From JALHFZ01 sp963674625 (GTDB lineage Bacteria; Synergistota; Synergistia; Synergistales; Aminobacteriaceae): 64,000 nt of DNA. The DNA lies in contig CAXXXO010000003.1 of the NCBI GenBank assembly GCA_963674625.2, forward strand, positions 372,001 through 436,000. Direction: 5' to 3'. Position numbers and translations under genes: made by a program. Shown here piece after piece: positions 55,963-64,000 of this stretch (positions are counted from its first letter, which is position 1; the number at the start of each line of letters is the position of its first letter). The notes under the pieces are model-generated. The model was not told where the DNA came from, ran no database searches, and worked only from the letters and a program-made list of their open reading frames with translations.

Positions 55963-57165
55963 ATGAAAAGTTCGGGGCTTTTCAAGCCGGTCGATCTTTC
56001 TCTGGACGTTCTTATACTTCTTCTTGCAGGCGTCATGATGGCTGTGACGGGGCTGCTGCTTTTTCCCGTCTCCACTGGGGTCCTTCCATACTACGAAAAC
56101 GGGCTGTGCGGACTGCTTCTCTTCATTTTCGCTCTTCAGATGATCACCCTGGGAAAAACTCCCTTCGGGGATGTGAGGCGGTCTCGCCTCGTGCTCTTTT
56201 GCGGCCTGGCGACAGCCGGCTTCGGCTTTGTCACCTCTTTCGTCCCCGGTATCTTCGGCCAGCTTCCCCGGGTCCTCATTGCCCTCTCTTTCGGCCTCGG
56301 AGGTCTGGTTCTTCTTCTCCAGATGCTTTTCGCACAGGACAAGATGCGCGCCTGGGTCAAATACGGCGGTATTTTTCATACCCTTATCATAGCCTGCGGG
56401 GGGGTCTACAGTCTTTCCATCCTTGTAGGTCTGCTTGTCCTGAAGCAGTCCCTGCTGCCCCTCAGAGTGACGGCCTTCGTGGTTCTGGCCTTCGGTGCTG
56501 CCATCATCTTCCTCTCCGTTCTTCTCGAAAAAATCTACTCCCGCTACCCCGAGGGCGCGAGGAGATGGCTTGAAGACGGGCAGATCGCCCCAGACAAGGC
56601 CCTTATTCTGGTGACGGGCGTTTTTATGGTGATTCTCGGACTGCTTTTGATCCCGGTCAACCTGGGGATTCTTCCGTTCTCGGGAAGCGCCCAGATAGGT
56701 CTTCTGATGGTGTTGATCGCGTTCCAGACGATCGCCACGGGAAGTACCCCCCTCGGGGCTTTCCCCCGCTCCCCTCTTTTGGTCCTCACGGGGTTCTGTT
56801 TCGCGATTCTGGGTATCGTGTCCTGCCTCATCCCCTATATTCTCGTGCCCGCACTGACCGTTCTGATCGGGACGTTCAATATCCTCGGCGGCTCCGTCAA
56901 TCTTCTGAAAATCCTTCTGCCGGCCTTCGGGATAAATACTCCTCCGTCGGGGGCCGTTCCCATAATTCTCGTGAAGCTGAACATCACCCAGGTGACGATG
57001 AACATCGTCTCCATCGTCTTCGGGACATCCATGTTCTTTTCCCATCTCATTCCGGGGGGCATCGTGGGCGGAGTACTGGCGGCGAACGGAGGACTTCTTC
57101 TCTATCTGCTCCATCTGCTGAACCTGATCGACGGGATGAAGATGCAGGAACAGGCTTCGTCCTGA
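55963..57165 (+). CDS. Unassigned membrane protein with internal duplication
   Basis: This 400 aa protein has about 10-11 membrane spans. Residues of about 13-115 and 205-315 are clearly related: DVLILLLAGVMMAVTGLLLF and DKALILVTGVFMVILGLLLI, then GVLPYY and GILPFS, LQMITLGKTPFGD and FQTIATGSTPLGA. The protein therefore arose by tandem duplication. I do not recognise the family. It stands alone with its own Shine-Dalgarno (AAGGAG), divergent from the tct cassette and convergent with an SDR gene. Confidence 0.85.
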   Translation: MKSSGLFKPVDLSLDVLILLLAGVMMAVTGLLLFPVSTGVLPYYENGLCGLLLFIFALQMITLGKTPFGDVRRSRLVLFCGLATAGFGFVTSFVPGIFGQLPRVLIALSFGLGGLVLLLQMLFAQDKMRAWVKYGGIFHTLIIACGGVYSLSILVGLLVLKQSLLPLRVTAFVVLAFGAAIIFLSVLLEKIYSRYPEGARRWLEDGQIAPDKALILVTGVFMVILGLLLIPVNLGILPFSGSAQIGLLMVLIAFQTIATGSTPLGAFPRSPLLVLTGFCFAILGIVSCLIPYILVPALTVLIGTFNILGGSVNLLKILLPAFGINTPPSGAVPIILVKLNITQVTMNIVSIVFGTSMFFSHLIPGGIVGGVLAANGGLLLYLLHLLNLIDGMKMQEQASS

Positions 57166-57179
57166 TTTTCACCCCACTT

Positions 57180-57248
57180 CCGAAGGAGCACCCCTTCGGA
57201 CACAATAAATGAAGGGAGCCTGACAGATTGATTCATCAGGCACCCTTC
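57180..57248. terminator. Two hairpins between convergent genes
   Basis: The first hairpin is CCGAAGG with CCTTCGG (57180-57199). The second is GAAGGGAGCCTGA with TCAGGCACCCTTC (57211-57248), with one A-A mismatch. No strong T-run follows, so they are weak terminators or both serve the plus-strand gene. Confidence 0.55.
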
Positions 57249-57294
57249 GCAATTGCGGGCCATCAAAGACCGAAAAAAACGGTCCCGCGGCTGA

Positions 57295-58101
57295 TCAATA
57301 GTACGTCCCTTTTGTGCGGTAGTTCTCCCGGCGTTCATCGGCAACATTTCGCACCAGTTTGTCAAAATCGTCTCTCTTCTCCCGAAAGGCCTTCTCGAGC
57401 TGACGCGCGGATTCAGGGAATATGACATTCAGAGATTTATTTTCCATTTCGCTGAAGATGTAGTCCACCGCTTCGTCCACGGAGACCGAATCGGCCGGGG
57501 GAGCCATGTCGCCGAATATAGCGGTTCTGACGTTGCCGGGGCAGAAAACGGTAAACTGCAGGCCCTCGTTCTCAAGCTCGTACTGAAGACTTTCGGTCAT
57601 TCGAATCACGGCCCCCTTTGTGGCAGCGTAGACGGCCTGATAGGGAATGGGAATGGCTCCGGCAATGGAGCCGGCGTTGACTATATGACCGAACCCCTGT
57701 TCCCGCATGATAGGGATAGCCGAGTAGGTTCCGTAGACGACTCCCATGATGTTCAGATCGACCAGGAATTTCCATATTTCGAAGGTAATCTGTTCCGTTG
57801 GGATTGTCATTCCCACCCCTGCGATGTTGAACAGAAAATCGAGATGGCCGTCAAAGGCCTTTGCCGACTGAACGAGACCCTGAACCTGTTCGAGTTTTGT
57901 CACGTCGGTGAGCAGAGGAAAAACTTTGCCGGGGTAGAGATTCCGGAGGCGGTCCGCCTCCCTTGCCAGGTTCTCTTCCTTTACATCTCCCATGAAGACG
58001 GCCAAAGCTCCTTGTGAGAGCAGATGTTCAGTCACGCCAAGGGCGATTCCCGAAGCTGCTCCGGTTACTGCGGCTACTTTGTTTTCAAAATATCCGTTCA
58101 T
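57295..58101 (-). CDS. Short-chain dehydrogenase/reductase
   Basis: This 268 aa NAD(P)-dependent oxidoreductase has cofactor motif TGAASGIALG near residue 14, where the third Gly is Ala, an acidic residue at the end of beta-2 (GDVKEE, suggesting NAD), NIAGVG, the catalytic Ser in VNAGSIAGAI, and YAATK near residue 157. CPGNVRTAIF follows. It is the last gene of the TRAP-arginase-ADC cassette. Substrate unknown. Confidence 0.9.
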   Translation of the reverse strand: MNGYFENKVAAVTGAASGIALGVTEHLLSQGALAVFMGDVKEENLAREADRLRNLYPGKVFPLLTDVTKLEQVQGLVQSAKAFDGHLDFLFNIAGVGMTIPTEQITFEIWKFLVDLNIMGVVYGTYSAIPIMREQGFGHIVNAGSIAGAIPIPYQAVYAATKGAVIRMTESLQYELENEGLQFTVFCPGNVRTAIFGDMAPPADSVSVDEAVDYIFSEMENKSLNVIFPESARQLEKAFREKRDDFDKLVRNVADERRENYRTKGTYY

Positions 58102-58107
58102 ATCCCA

Positions 58108-58917
58108 TCAGTCCTCTCCGGAAAGAATTCTCGAGTCGCCGACGTTCAGCCGGGCGGCTCCCTTAATCATTACGGCGGACTGGTAGCTTTTTATGGGAAG
58201 CCCCGCTAGGGAGGCGATGACATTGCTCTGAACCGGATGCTGCTCCGGGGTGAGGGGTGTCCACCGGATCTCCCCCTTCCCCGTCCAGGCCTCCCTGACA
58301 CACATCTCCTGGGGGTAGAGAGTTATCTGGCTCAAAGAAGCTCCCCCTCTGCCCAGGTTCGGCATATACCGCCAGCCGAAGAGGTTAACTCCGGGATGTT
58401 CATTCATCCCGGCAACGACGCTTTCTGAAAGTTTATCCTCTCTGTGGAAATCAAGGGAGAAAAAGGTATTGCACTCATAGCTTGCGGAAGTGAACCAGTG
58501 ATCTTTCACGTGCCGTTCACAGGCGATGTCGGCGAATACCTTCGGGACGCCGTCTTCCTCCCGGCCTCCGATGATTGGACAGGCCTTGTTCTCCCAGATC
58601 ACGAGGCCGTATTCGCCCGTCAATCCTTCGGAATTCCCCATGAAGCGTACGGGCGCGGTGACCTGTACGAGGCGGTATTCTCCCCCTGCCATCCACTCAA
58701 TTGCCCGACAATTCGTGAACTGAAGGTTCACCGCAGGCTCGAGAAGCTCGAATTCCTCGGGGATGAACTGAAGCAGCTTATCCTCATCGGTTTGATATTT
58801 CACCATCAGAACAGTCATATCAGGATAGACTACCCGAGCAGGATAAAAAGGATTCCCTCCGAAATGCACCGGCATCTTGTAGACGTAGTCCTTATGAAGC
58901 CTGAACTTCCCGCGCAC
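58108..58917 (-). CDS. Acetoacetate-decarboxylase-family protein
   Basis: This 269 aa protein matches the ADC family: GEYGLVIWENKACPIIGGREEDGVPKVFADI contains the Schiff-base lysine in GxPK, here within the typical GRE..GxPK pattern. Also LQFTNCRAIEWMAGG. The reaction could be decarboxylation, an aldol-type reaction or hydrolysis of a beta-keto acid. GTG 58917 has GGAGG seven bases upstream; the frame up to 58980 was rejected. It is followed directly by the SDR gene. Confidence 0.85.
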   Translation of the reverse strand: MRGKFRLHKDYVYKMPVHFGGNPFYPARVVYPDMTVLMVKYQTDEDKLLQFIPEEFELLEPAVNLQFTNCRAIEWMAGGEYRLVQVTAPVRFMGNSEGLTGEYGLVIWENKACPIIGGREEDGVPKVFADIACERHVKDHWFTSASYECNTFFSLDFHREDKLSESVVAGMNEHPGVNLFGWRYMPNLGRGGASLSQITLYPQEMCVREAWTGKGEIRWTPLTPEQHPVQSNVIASLAGLPIKSYQSAVMIKGAARLNVGDSRILSGED

Positions 58918-59010
58918 AGTTCCACCTCCTTGCAAAGTGTGGCACAAAATCATTATAGAATTTTTTTGCTTGATGAACAAGATGAAGCGTGCTTTCAGAT
59001 CTGCAGATCA

Positions 59011-59043
59011 ACAAAGGGTCCGCTCCTGAGAACGGGCCCTTTG
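59011..59043 (-). terminator. Hairpin between the flavin reductase and ADC genes
   Basis: AAAGGG, CCG and their partners pair with one mismatch around a short loop, followed on the minus strand by TTTGTT. A weak internal terminator is possible. Confidence 0.5.
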
Positions 59044-59048
59044 TTCTT

Positions 59049-59654
59049 TTACTGTTTTATTTTTTCCTCAGGGGACGAAAGTCCGGGCAGCCCGTCTCTG
59101 AGAGCCAGACCGTCATGCCAGGCCCTGCCAACGGCGGCTCCGATGGACCAGTAGCAGTTGTCCGGCATGGTAAGGCAGAAGGGTCTGACCTTTTCGATAT
59201 CGGGGATGCCGCCGGTGAGGAAACGGTCTTCGGTCCAGAGGCCCTTTACCTCTCCGAGGAAGAGTGTGTCGTTGGCAAGGTCCACAGACTGAAGAAGGGA
59301 GCATTCGAAACAGACCGGACACTGGGTGATCATGGGAGCTGTTTTGAGGGAACCGTAGAAAATTTCGAAGAGCCTCGACTTGTCGAACTCTTTTCCGCCG
59401 GCGATTCCCACCAGATCAGTCTGCTGCAGAAGGTCGACGGAGGGGATGTTGATGCTGAACTCCCCAGCTTCCCTGATGGCTTCCGTCGTGGCGTGGCTTC
59501 GGCCGAGGGCGATTCCGAAAACTGCGGGCTTCGCATTGACCCGGCTTGCCCATGCTGCCGCCATGAAGTTCGGTCTGTCACGGTAGTGCGAACCGACGAT
59601 GACCATGGGCATGGGCATCAGAAAGGCGTTTGTTCCTATATTCAGCTTCTCCAT
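59049..59654 (-). CDS. Flavin reductase-like FMN-binding protein
   Basis: This 201 aa protein is of the flavin-reductase (split beta-barrel) family: AFLMPMPMVIVGSHYRDRPNFMAAAW, GIALGRSHATTEAI, EFSINIPSVDLLQQTDLVG and CSLLQSVDLANDTLFLGEV. It could act as an FMN-dependent reductase or an electron donor for an oxygenase-like partner. It lies between the agmatinase-like and ADC-like genes. AGGAGGG precedes ATG 59654. Confidence 0.88.
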   Translation of the reverse strand: MEKLNIGTNAFLMPMPMVIVGSHYRDRPNFMAAAWASRVNAKPAVFGIALGRSHATTEAIREAGEFSINIPSVDLLQQTDLVGIAGGKEFDKSRLFEIFYGSLKTAPMITQCPVCFECSLLQSVDLANDTLFLGEVKGLWTEDRFLTGGIPDIEKVRPFCLTMPDNCYWSIGAAVGRAWHDGLALRDGLPGLSSPEEKIKQ

Positions 59655-59678
59655 TCTTTTCCCTCCTTTTGGGGAACT

Positions 59679-60620
59679 CTATGGTTTTCCCTTGTTCTTC
59701 ATGATCTGTCCCATCAGATTCAGTATGGTCAGGGCGGCCACACGGCAGGTCACATTGGCGGGGTCATACTGGGGCGCGACTTCCACGAGGTCGAAACCCA
59801 CGATTTCACCCATCCGGCACAGACCGGCCAGCATGTCCATGACCTCGTCGTAATAGAGCCCTCCGGGCGAAGGGGAGCCGACGCCGGGGGCAATGGAGAT
59901 GTCGTATCCGTCGATGTCTATGGAAATAAAATATTTCTTTGCCTTAGGTATTTTCGCGAGGACTCCGTCGGGACCGATTCGGTGCACTTCCTTCGACGGA
60001 ATCAGCACGGCTCCGTAAGTCTCTGCATCGTCGAAATCCTGCCTGCGGCTCGAACCTATTCCCCGCAGGCCGATCTGGACGATTTTGTCGATATGGGGCA
60101 TCTCCGATAGCCGGCGCATGGGGCTGCCGTTGCCGAGGCGCTGAGGTCCTACATGGTCGGTCCAGTCGAGGTGGGCGTCGAACTGAACCACGGTCACGCT
60201 CTCGCTCAGAGATTCCAGCGCCCTCCCCACGGGGATCGTTATGGAATGGTCTCCGCCGATGACCGCAGGGATGGCTTTACGCTCCAGTATCTTCCGTACA
60301 GTCTGCTCGATGCTTAGGAAAGAATAATCCACGTCCCCATGGAGTATGTCGACATCACCGCAGTCGACTATTTTCACAGGAGCCGCCAGAAGCTGCTCTT
60401 TCGCTTCCGGGTCATAAAACCCCGCGTCCCCTCGGGCATACTGCGTCGATGCCTCCCTGATCCGCCGGGGGCCCAGTCTGGTCCCCGACAGGAAACCCAC
60501 ACCCAGATCATAGGGGACGCCGAGCACGGCGATATCCGCATCGAGGGCGTCAAAATCTGTACAGATAGGATATTTCCCGAAGGAACAGATCCCCGTGATG
60601 GGCAGATTCAGCTTTTCCAT
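59679..60620 (-). CDS. Agmatinase/arginase-family ureohydrolase
   Basis: This 313 aa Mn hydrolase removes urea from a guanidino compound such as agmatine or guanidinobutyrate. Metal motifs are GGDHSIT (His), QFDAHLDW (Asp, His, Asp) and FISIDIDGYDISIAPG (Asp, Asp). GVPYDLGVGFLSGTRLGP near the N-terminus is typical of the agmatinase branch. The Shine-Dalgarno is AAGGGTG. With the TRAP transporter it may allow use of an imported guanidino acid. Confidence 0.9.
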   Translation of the reverse strand: MEKLNLPITGICSFGKYPICTDFDALDADIAVLGVPYDLGVGFLSGTRLGPRRIREASTQYARGDAGFYDPEAKEQLLAAPVKIVDCGDVDILHGDVDYSFLSIEQTVRKILERKAIPAVIGGDHSITIPVGRALESLSESVTVVQFDAHLDWTDHVGPQRLGNGSPMRRLSEMPHIDKIVQIGLRGIGSSRRQDFDDAETYGAVLIPSKEVHRIGPDGVLAKIPKAKKYFISIDIDGYDISIAPGVGSPSPGGLYYDEVMDMLAGLCRMGEIVGFDLVEVAPQYDPANVTCRVAALTILNLMGQIMKNKGKP

Positions 60621-60701
60621 TGCGTCACCCTTCGTCCGGAAGATTTTTTAATAAAAAGCAAGACAGTATGCCCAAGCGTAAGGGAGTGCCTTTCTTTGTA
60701 A

Positions 60702-62621
60702 TTATACCGCCTGCGGGGCAAGGCGCCTGCGGGTAAGGAAAAAGTGCAGAGCCGTCAGTGCTACGAAAGCAGCAAGGGAGAGCAGATGGGCCGTTCGGAG
60801 CGGATTGACAAGGGCAAGACCTGCCATAAGGAAAAGAATTCTCTCCCATACAGGGATCTTCGAACGCCACATGCCGATGAACGACACGGAGAGAGCAAAG
60901 ATTCCGAGCCCGGCCGTGGCCATGACAATAAGGAACTCTCCCCAGGAAAAATTGATGCCCAGAAGGATAGGATTATAGACGAAGAAGAAGGGGAGGATCA
61001 TCCCAGAGGATGCGAGGGCGAAGCCCACGAGGGCGACCTTCGTCGGTTTTCCTCCGGAAAGCCCGGCAGCGGTGAAGCTCGTCAGCGCAACGGGAGGAAC
61101 GACCCCGGACATGGTTCCGTAGAAGAAGGCAAAGAAATGGGCCGCCAGGGGAGGAACACCCATGCTCTGAAGGGCCGGTGCGGCGATGGTGGCGACGACG
61201 ATGTAGCAGGCCGTCGAGGGCAGCCCCATTCCGAGCACCAGGGAAGCGATCATACAGAGGATCATGGCAAGCCACAGCATCCCCCCCGAAAAGGTCATGA
61301 TGTTCATGGCGATGACCTGTCCCAGGCCCGTCATTCCAACGGCCCCCACGATAAAGCCGACGATGGCGCAGGAGACGGCCACGGGGGCGGCGCTTCTCGC
61401 CCCTTCGTCAAGGGCGTGGATTACGTCGGAAAGATTCATCCTGGTCGATCTGCGGAGGGACGAGATGACCACAATGGCCAGCAGTCCCGCCATAGCTGAG
61501 TAGAGGGGGGTATATCCCACCACGAGCATGTACATGATAAAGGCCAGGGGAAGCAGCATATGTCCCCGCTCTTTCATTGTTTTTTTCAGAGACGGGACAT
61601 CCGCAGAAGGAATGCCCTTCATCCCCTGCTTTTTCGCCTGTAGGTCAACCATAAAAAGAATTCCCATAAAGTACAGGATCGCCGGTCCGAACCCGGCAAG
61701 CATGATCGTCACGTAGGGAATCCCCAGGAAGGAGCTCATGATGAAGGCTGAGGCTCCCATGATGGGGGGCATGAGAATTCCCCCCGTACTGGCGCTTGCC
61801 TCCACCGCCCCGGCAAAGTAATCAGGATATCCGATTCTTTTCATGAGGGGAATGGTAAAGGCCCCCGTGGTCGCAACGTTCGCCTGGGCGCTTCCGGAGA
61901 TCGTTCCCATGAGGGCTGAGGCGATGACCGAGACCTTCGCCGGGCCTCCCCGGTATTTGCCTGCCAGGGCCATGGCCAGGTCGTTGAAGAATTCGCTCGT
62001 GCGGGTCGCAGCGAGAAAGGAGCCGAAAAGGATGAACATGAAGACATAGCTTGCCGAGACGGTCAGGGTGGTTCCGTAGATCCCCTCGTCCGTAAGGGCC
62101 ATCCGAAGGATGATCCGCTCCCAGTTAAACCCCCGATGGGCGAAAAGGCCCGGAAAATGGGGTCCGAGCCTGGTGTAAGCGAGAAAGAAGAGGCTGAGAA
62201 TCGTCAGGGGCAGCCCGATGGAACGTCGGCTCGCCTCAGTTAGCAGCAGCATGGTCATGACGGCCACGGCAAGATCCACCATGAGGGGGTTCATGTTCGA
62301 CTCCAGGATGCGGTCGTAGGAGTAGATCATATAGACTGAGGAAAAGAGGGAAAGACCGGCGTATACCCAGTCAAGAAGAGAGGGACGGCGCCGGGGGGAT
62401 ATATTAAAGGCTGGATAGAGAAGAAATGTCACCGCCATGAGAGTTCCCAGGTGGATGGCGTTCATCTTGATGCTCATGATGACGCCGATGGTGTTCATCC
62501 AAAAGTGAATGAGGGATGTCGACACGGTCAGGACGAGAAATATTTTCAGCAGTCTGCCCTCGAGCAGCCTAGTCGGAACCGATTCAAAGGGTGAGAAGTT
62601 TCCCAGAAAATTTTTCAGCAA
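60702..62621 (-). CDS. TRAP transporter fused permease (DctQM type, TAXI-associated)
   Basis: This 639 aa protein has about 18 membrane spans; it is the fused small (DctQ, N-terminal four helices) and large (DctM) permease. DctM signatures are ALMGTISGSAQANVATTGAF, LLAIVVISSLRRSTRMNL, GMGLPSTACYIVVATIAAPAL, and GVPPLAAHFFAFFYGTMSGVVPPVAL. The start is TTG at 62621 with GGAGG eight bases upstream. It is 67 bases from the TAXI binding-protein stop, with a terminator-like hairpin between them. Confidence 0.94.
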   Translation of the reverse strand: MLKNFLGNFSPFESVPTRLLEGRLLKIFLVLTVSTSLIHFWMNTIGVIMSIKMNAIHLGTLMAVTFLLYPAFNISPRRRPSLLDWVYAGLSLFSSVYMIYSYDRILESNMNPLMVDLAVAVMTMLLLTEASRRSIGLPLTILSLFFLAYTRLGPHFPGLFAHRGFNWERIILRMALTDEGIYGTTLTVSASYVFMFILFGSFLAATRTSEFFNDLAMALAGKYRGGPAKVSVIASALMGTISGSAQANVATTGAFTIPLMKRIGYPDYFAGAVEASASTGGILMPPIMGASAFIMSSFLGIPYVTIMLAGFGPAILYFMGILFMVDLQAKKQGMKGIPSADVPSLKKTMKERGHMLLPLAFIMYMLVVGYTPLYSAMAGLLAIVVISSLRRSTRMNLSDVIHALDEGARSAAPVAVSCAIVGFIVGAVGMTGLGQVIAMNIMTFSGGMLWLAMILCMIASLVLGMGLPSTACYIVVATIAAPALQSMGVPPLAAHFFAFFYGTMSGVVPPVALTSFTAAGLSGGKPTKVALVGFALASSGMILPFFFVYNPILLGINFSWGEFLIVMATAGLGIFALSVSFIGMWRSKIPVWERILFLMAGLALVNPLRTAHLLSLAAFVALTALHFFLTRRRLAPQAV

Positions 62622-62639
62622 TCTTGTGCCCTCCAGAAT

Positions 62640-62676
62640 AAAAAATGGGGGCAGAAAACAGGTCTCTGCCCCCGGA
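62640..62676 (-). terminator. Terminator-like hairpin between the TAXI and TRAP genes
   Basis: On the minus strand GGGGGCAGA and CTGCCCCC pair around about 8 bases and are followed by ATTTTTTATT. It probably lowers permease expression relative to the binding protein. Confidence 0.8.
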
Positions 62677-62688
62677 AGTCTATTTTCT

Positions 62689-63678
62689 TTACGGCATCAG
62701 GTTCTGGGGAATATCGAACCCTTTTTCCTTGAAGAATTTCACCGCGCCGGGATGAAGGGGTGCTCCGAAAAGTCCGTCAAGAGGCTTGTCGTAGCTGACC
62801 TTTGTGAAGGCGGCGTGCTCTTTTTCCATTTTCTCCTTGTCATCGTAGATGACCTTCAGCATGTCGTAGACAACTTCTTCTGGAACATCTTTCCCGACAA
62901 GCAGGGCCGACTTGATGCCTCCGACGTGGAGGTCCTTTTCCTGCTTCGGATAGGTTCCCGCAGGAATGAGAACCTTGTAATAAAAAGGAGCATCCTTCTT
63001 GAGTTTTTCAAGGTCCGAATCGGAGAACTCGAGAACGCCGACCTTCGTCCGGCCGGCCATCAGCTCGGCCACAGCTCCCGTAGGGACCCCGGCTTCGGCG
63101 TTGAAGGCGTCGATCTGGCCGTTCTGCAGCCCCTGTGAGCCCTCGGAGTACCCCACTCGCTCGGGAATGATGTCATCGAAGGTCAGGCCGGCGAGTTCCT
63201 TCAGCAGCACGCGGCTGGAGAACTCCGTGCCCGAACCGGCCGGGCCGACGGCGATCTTCTTGCCCTTAAGGTCCGCCCAGGTCTTGATGCCCGAATCTTC
63301 CAGGTATACGAACTGAGTCACGTCGGGCCACAGGCCCATGACATACCGAAGATTGTCGATCTTGTTGCCTTCGTACCGAACCGTTCCGGTGTAGGCAAAC
63401 CCCGTGAGGTTCGCCATGGCAATGGCCATCTCGGCCTCGCCCTTTTTCATCATTTCAAGATTTTCCGCGGTTCCTCCTGAACTCTGGGCGGACCATTTGT
63501 ATCCTTTTTCGGCAAGAAGGGTGTTAAAATGATTCGCCAGGATCGTGCCGACCGGATAATAGGTACCTCCCGTACTTCCAGTGACCATTGTAACGAATTC
63601 AACGGCAAAAACAGGGGCAGCGGTAAAAGCAACAAGGACAGCAAGAATCAGGATGCTCGCAATTCTTCGTACACTCAT
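62689..63678 (-). CDS. TAXI family TRAP transporter solute-binding protein
   Basis: This 329 aa periplasmic protein has signal peptide MSVRRIASILILAVLVAFTA with cleavage after VFAVE, then FVTMVTGSTGGTYYPVG, AQSSGGTAENLEMMKKGEAEMAI, and VGPAGSGTEFSSRVLL, the TAXI fold pattern. Substrates of this group are often glutamate, 2-oxoglutarate or related acids. It is the first gene of the cassette. The preceding 200 bases hold a divergent promoter region with the plus-strand azlC-like gene. Confidence 0.93.
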   Translation of the reverse strand: MSVRRIASILILAVLVAFTAAPVFAVEFVTMVTGSTGGTYYPVGTILANHFNTLLAEKGYKWSAQSSGGTAENLEMMKKGEAEMAIAMANLTGFAYTGTVRYEGNKIDNLRYVMGLWPDVTQFVYLEDSGIKTWADLKGKKIAVGPAGSGTEFSSRVLLKELAGLTFDDIIPERVGYSEGSQGLQNGQIDAFNAEAGVPTGAVAELMAGRTKVGVLEFSDSDLEKLKKDAPFYYKVLIPAGTYPKQEKDLHVGGIKSALLVGKDVPEEVVYDMLKVIYDDKEKMEKEHAAFTKVSYDKPLDGLFGAPLHPGAVKFFKEKGFDIPQNLMP

Positions 63679-63880
63679 GGCATAATGCTCCTTTCTGATT
63701 TGTCGATAGCTGAACAGGGAAATTATACAAGGAAGTCAATTTTTTGTGAATCCCCTCACTTTGAAAACAAAGGAATTATCATTTCTGAAATCAGATTTGA
63801 GAAAAGTTCGGGGCAGCTCCAGGAAAAAATTTCGGATTGGAATTCTGCACTAAAGATACCGTCAAGGAGAGATTCGACAG

Positions 63881-64000
63881 ATGATGGATACAGAAGGGAT
63901 CGGAACAACCGTCTGGGAGAGCCGGGAAATCCTCGAAGGGGTACGAAAGAGCGGGCCGATTCTGCTTGGGGTCATCCCCTTCGGAATCACCTGCGGCGTT
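63881..64000 (+). CDS. AzlC-family branched-chain amino acid exporter, 3' end outside the window
   Basis: Forty codons are present: the sequence ends with EGVRKSGPILLGVIPFGITCGV, the first membrane segment typical of AzlC (GP..LGVIPFG...G). AAGGAGA lies 11 bases before the ATG pair at 63881/63884. The gene runs off the window. Confidence 0.8.
   Translation, partial: MMDTEGIGTTVWESREILEGVRKSGPILLGVIPFGITCGV

Noticed and set aside
55807..57114. 435-aa minus-strand open frame opposite the duplicated membrane protein
   Set aside because: Composition is low-complexity Gly/Glu/His/Asp/Lys typical of an antisense shadow. The plus strand has clear membrane segments, a duplication and a Shine-Dalgarno site.

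Overview
The window looks like a chromosomal segment of an anaerobic, diderm, amino-acid- and organic-acid-using bacterium. My best guess is Synergistota (Aminivibrio/Synergistes-like). This rests on gene content: many M20 peptidases, dipeptide ABC, TTT and TRAP uptake systems, an Na+-type N-ATPase, and a DHH-CBS-nucleotidyltransferase fusion. It is inference only; there is no rRNA in the window. Most genes lie on the minus strand. The housekeeping part is GC-rich; the stretch around 31.7-37 kb is clearly more AT-rich.

Layout. 0-13.4 kb is housekeeping: surE (cut by the window start), an M50 protease, a DHH/CBS/tRNA nucleotidyltransferase fusion, coaE with an extra C-terminal domain, a UvrD/PcrA helicase, hypB-hypA, hpf, an aspartate-type aminotransferase (+), a 2-hydroxyacid dehydrogenase, and rpsB-tsf-pyrH-frr. 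13.5-15.4 kb holds a CsoR/CstR-type repressor (+) with operator-like repeats, the SRP RNA gene, and an isolated hisD. 15.5-24.3 kb is one giant gene for a cyclic beta-1,2-glucan synthase-like protein (2926 aa). 24.4-31.6 kb is a complete atpDCQRBEFAG operon. The gene order, the AtpQ/AtpR subunits, the absence of a delta gene and a c subunit with two glutamates mark it as an N-ATPase.

31.7-37.4 kb is an accessory island: an AbiEi/AbiEii toxin-antitoxin pair behind a direct-repeat operator, two serine tRNA genes on opposite strands, a DUF364-type protein behind a possibly structured leader RNA, a methyltransferase, a decayed vapBC pair, and a small exported [2Fe-2S] thioredoxin-like protein.

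37.4-64 kb is catabolic and transport DNA in cassettes. (1) M20 peptidase, GltS-like carrier, M20 peptidase. (2) A nine-gene cassette of three RraA-family paralogues, DppABCDF and an M20D amidohydrolase, divergent from a LysR regulator. (3) A VOC protein with TctB-TctA-TctC. (4) An unassigned, internally duplicated membrane protein (+). (5) A TAXI/TRAP transporter followed by an agmatinase-like ureohydrolase, a flavin reductase, an acetoacetate-decarboxylase-like protein and an SDR. (6) The start of an AzlC-like gene at the right edge.

The most noteworthy items are the RraA-Dpp-amidohydrolase operon, the nested inverted repeats upstream of the DUF364 gene, the unusual tails on the N-ATPase subunits, and the AbiE operator.
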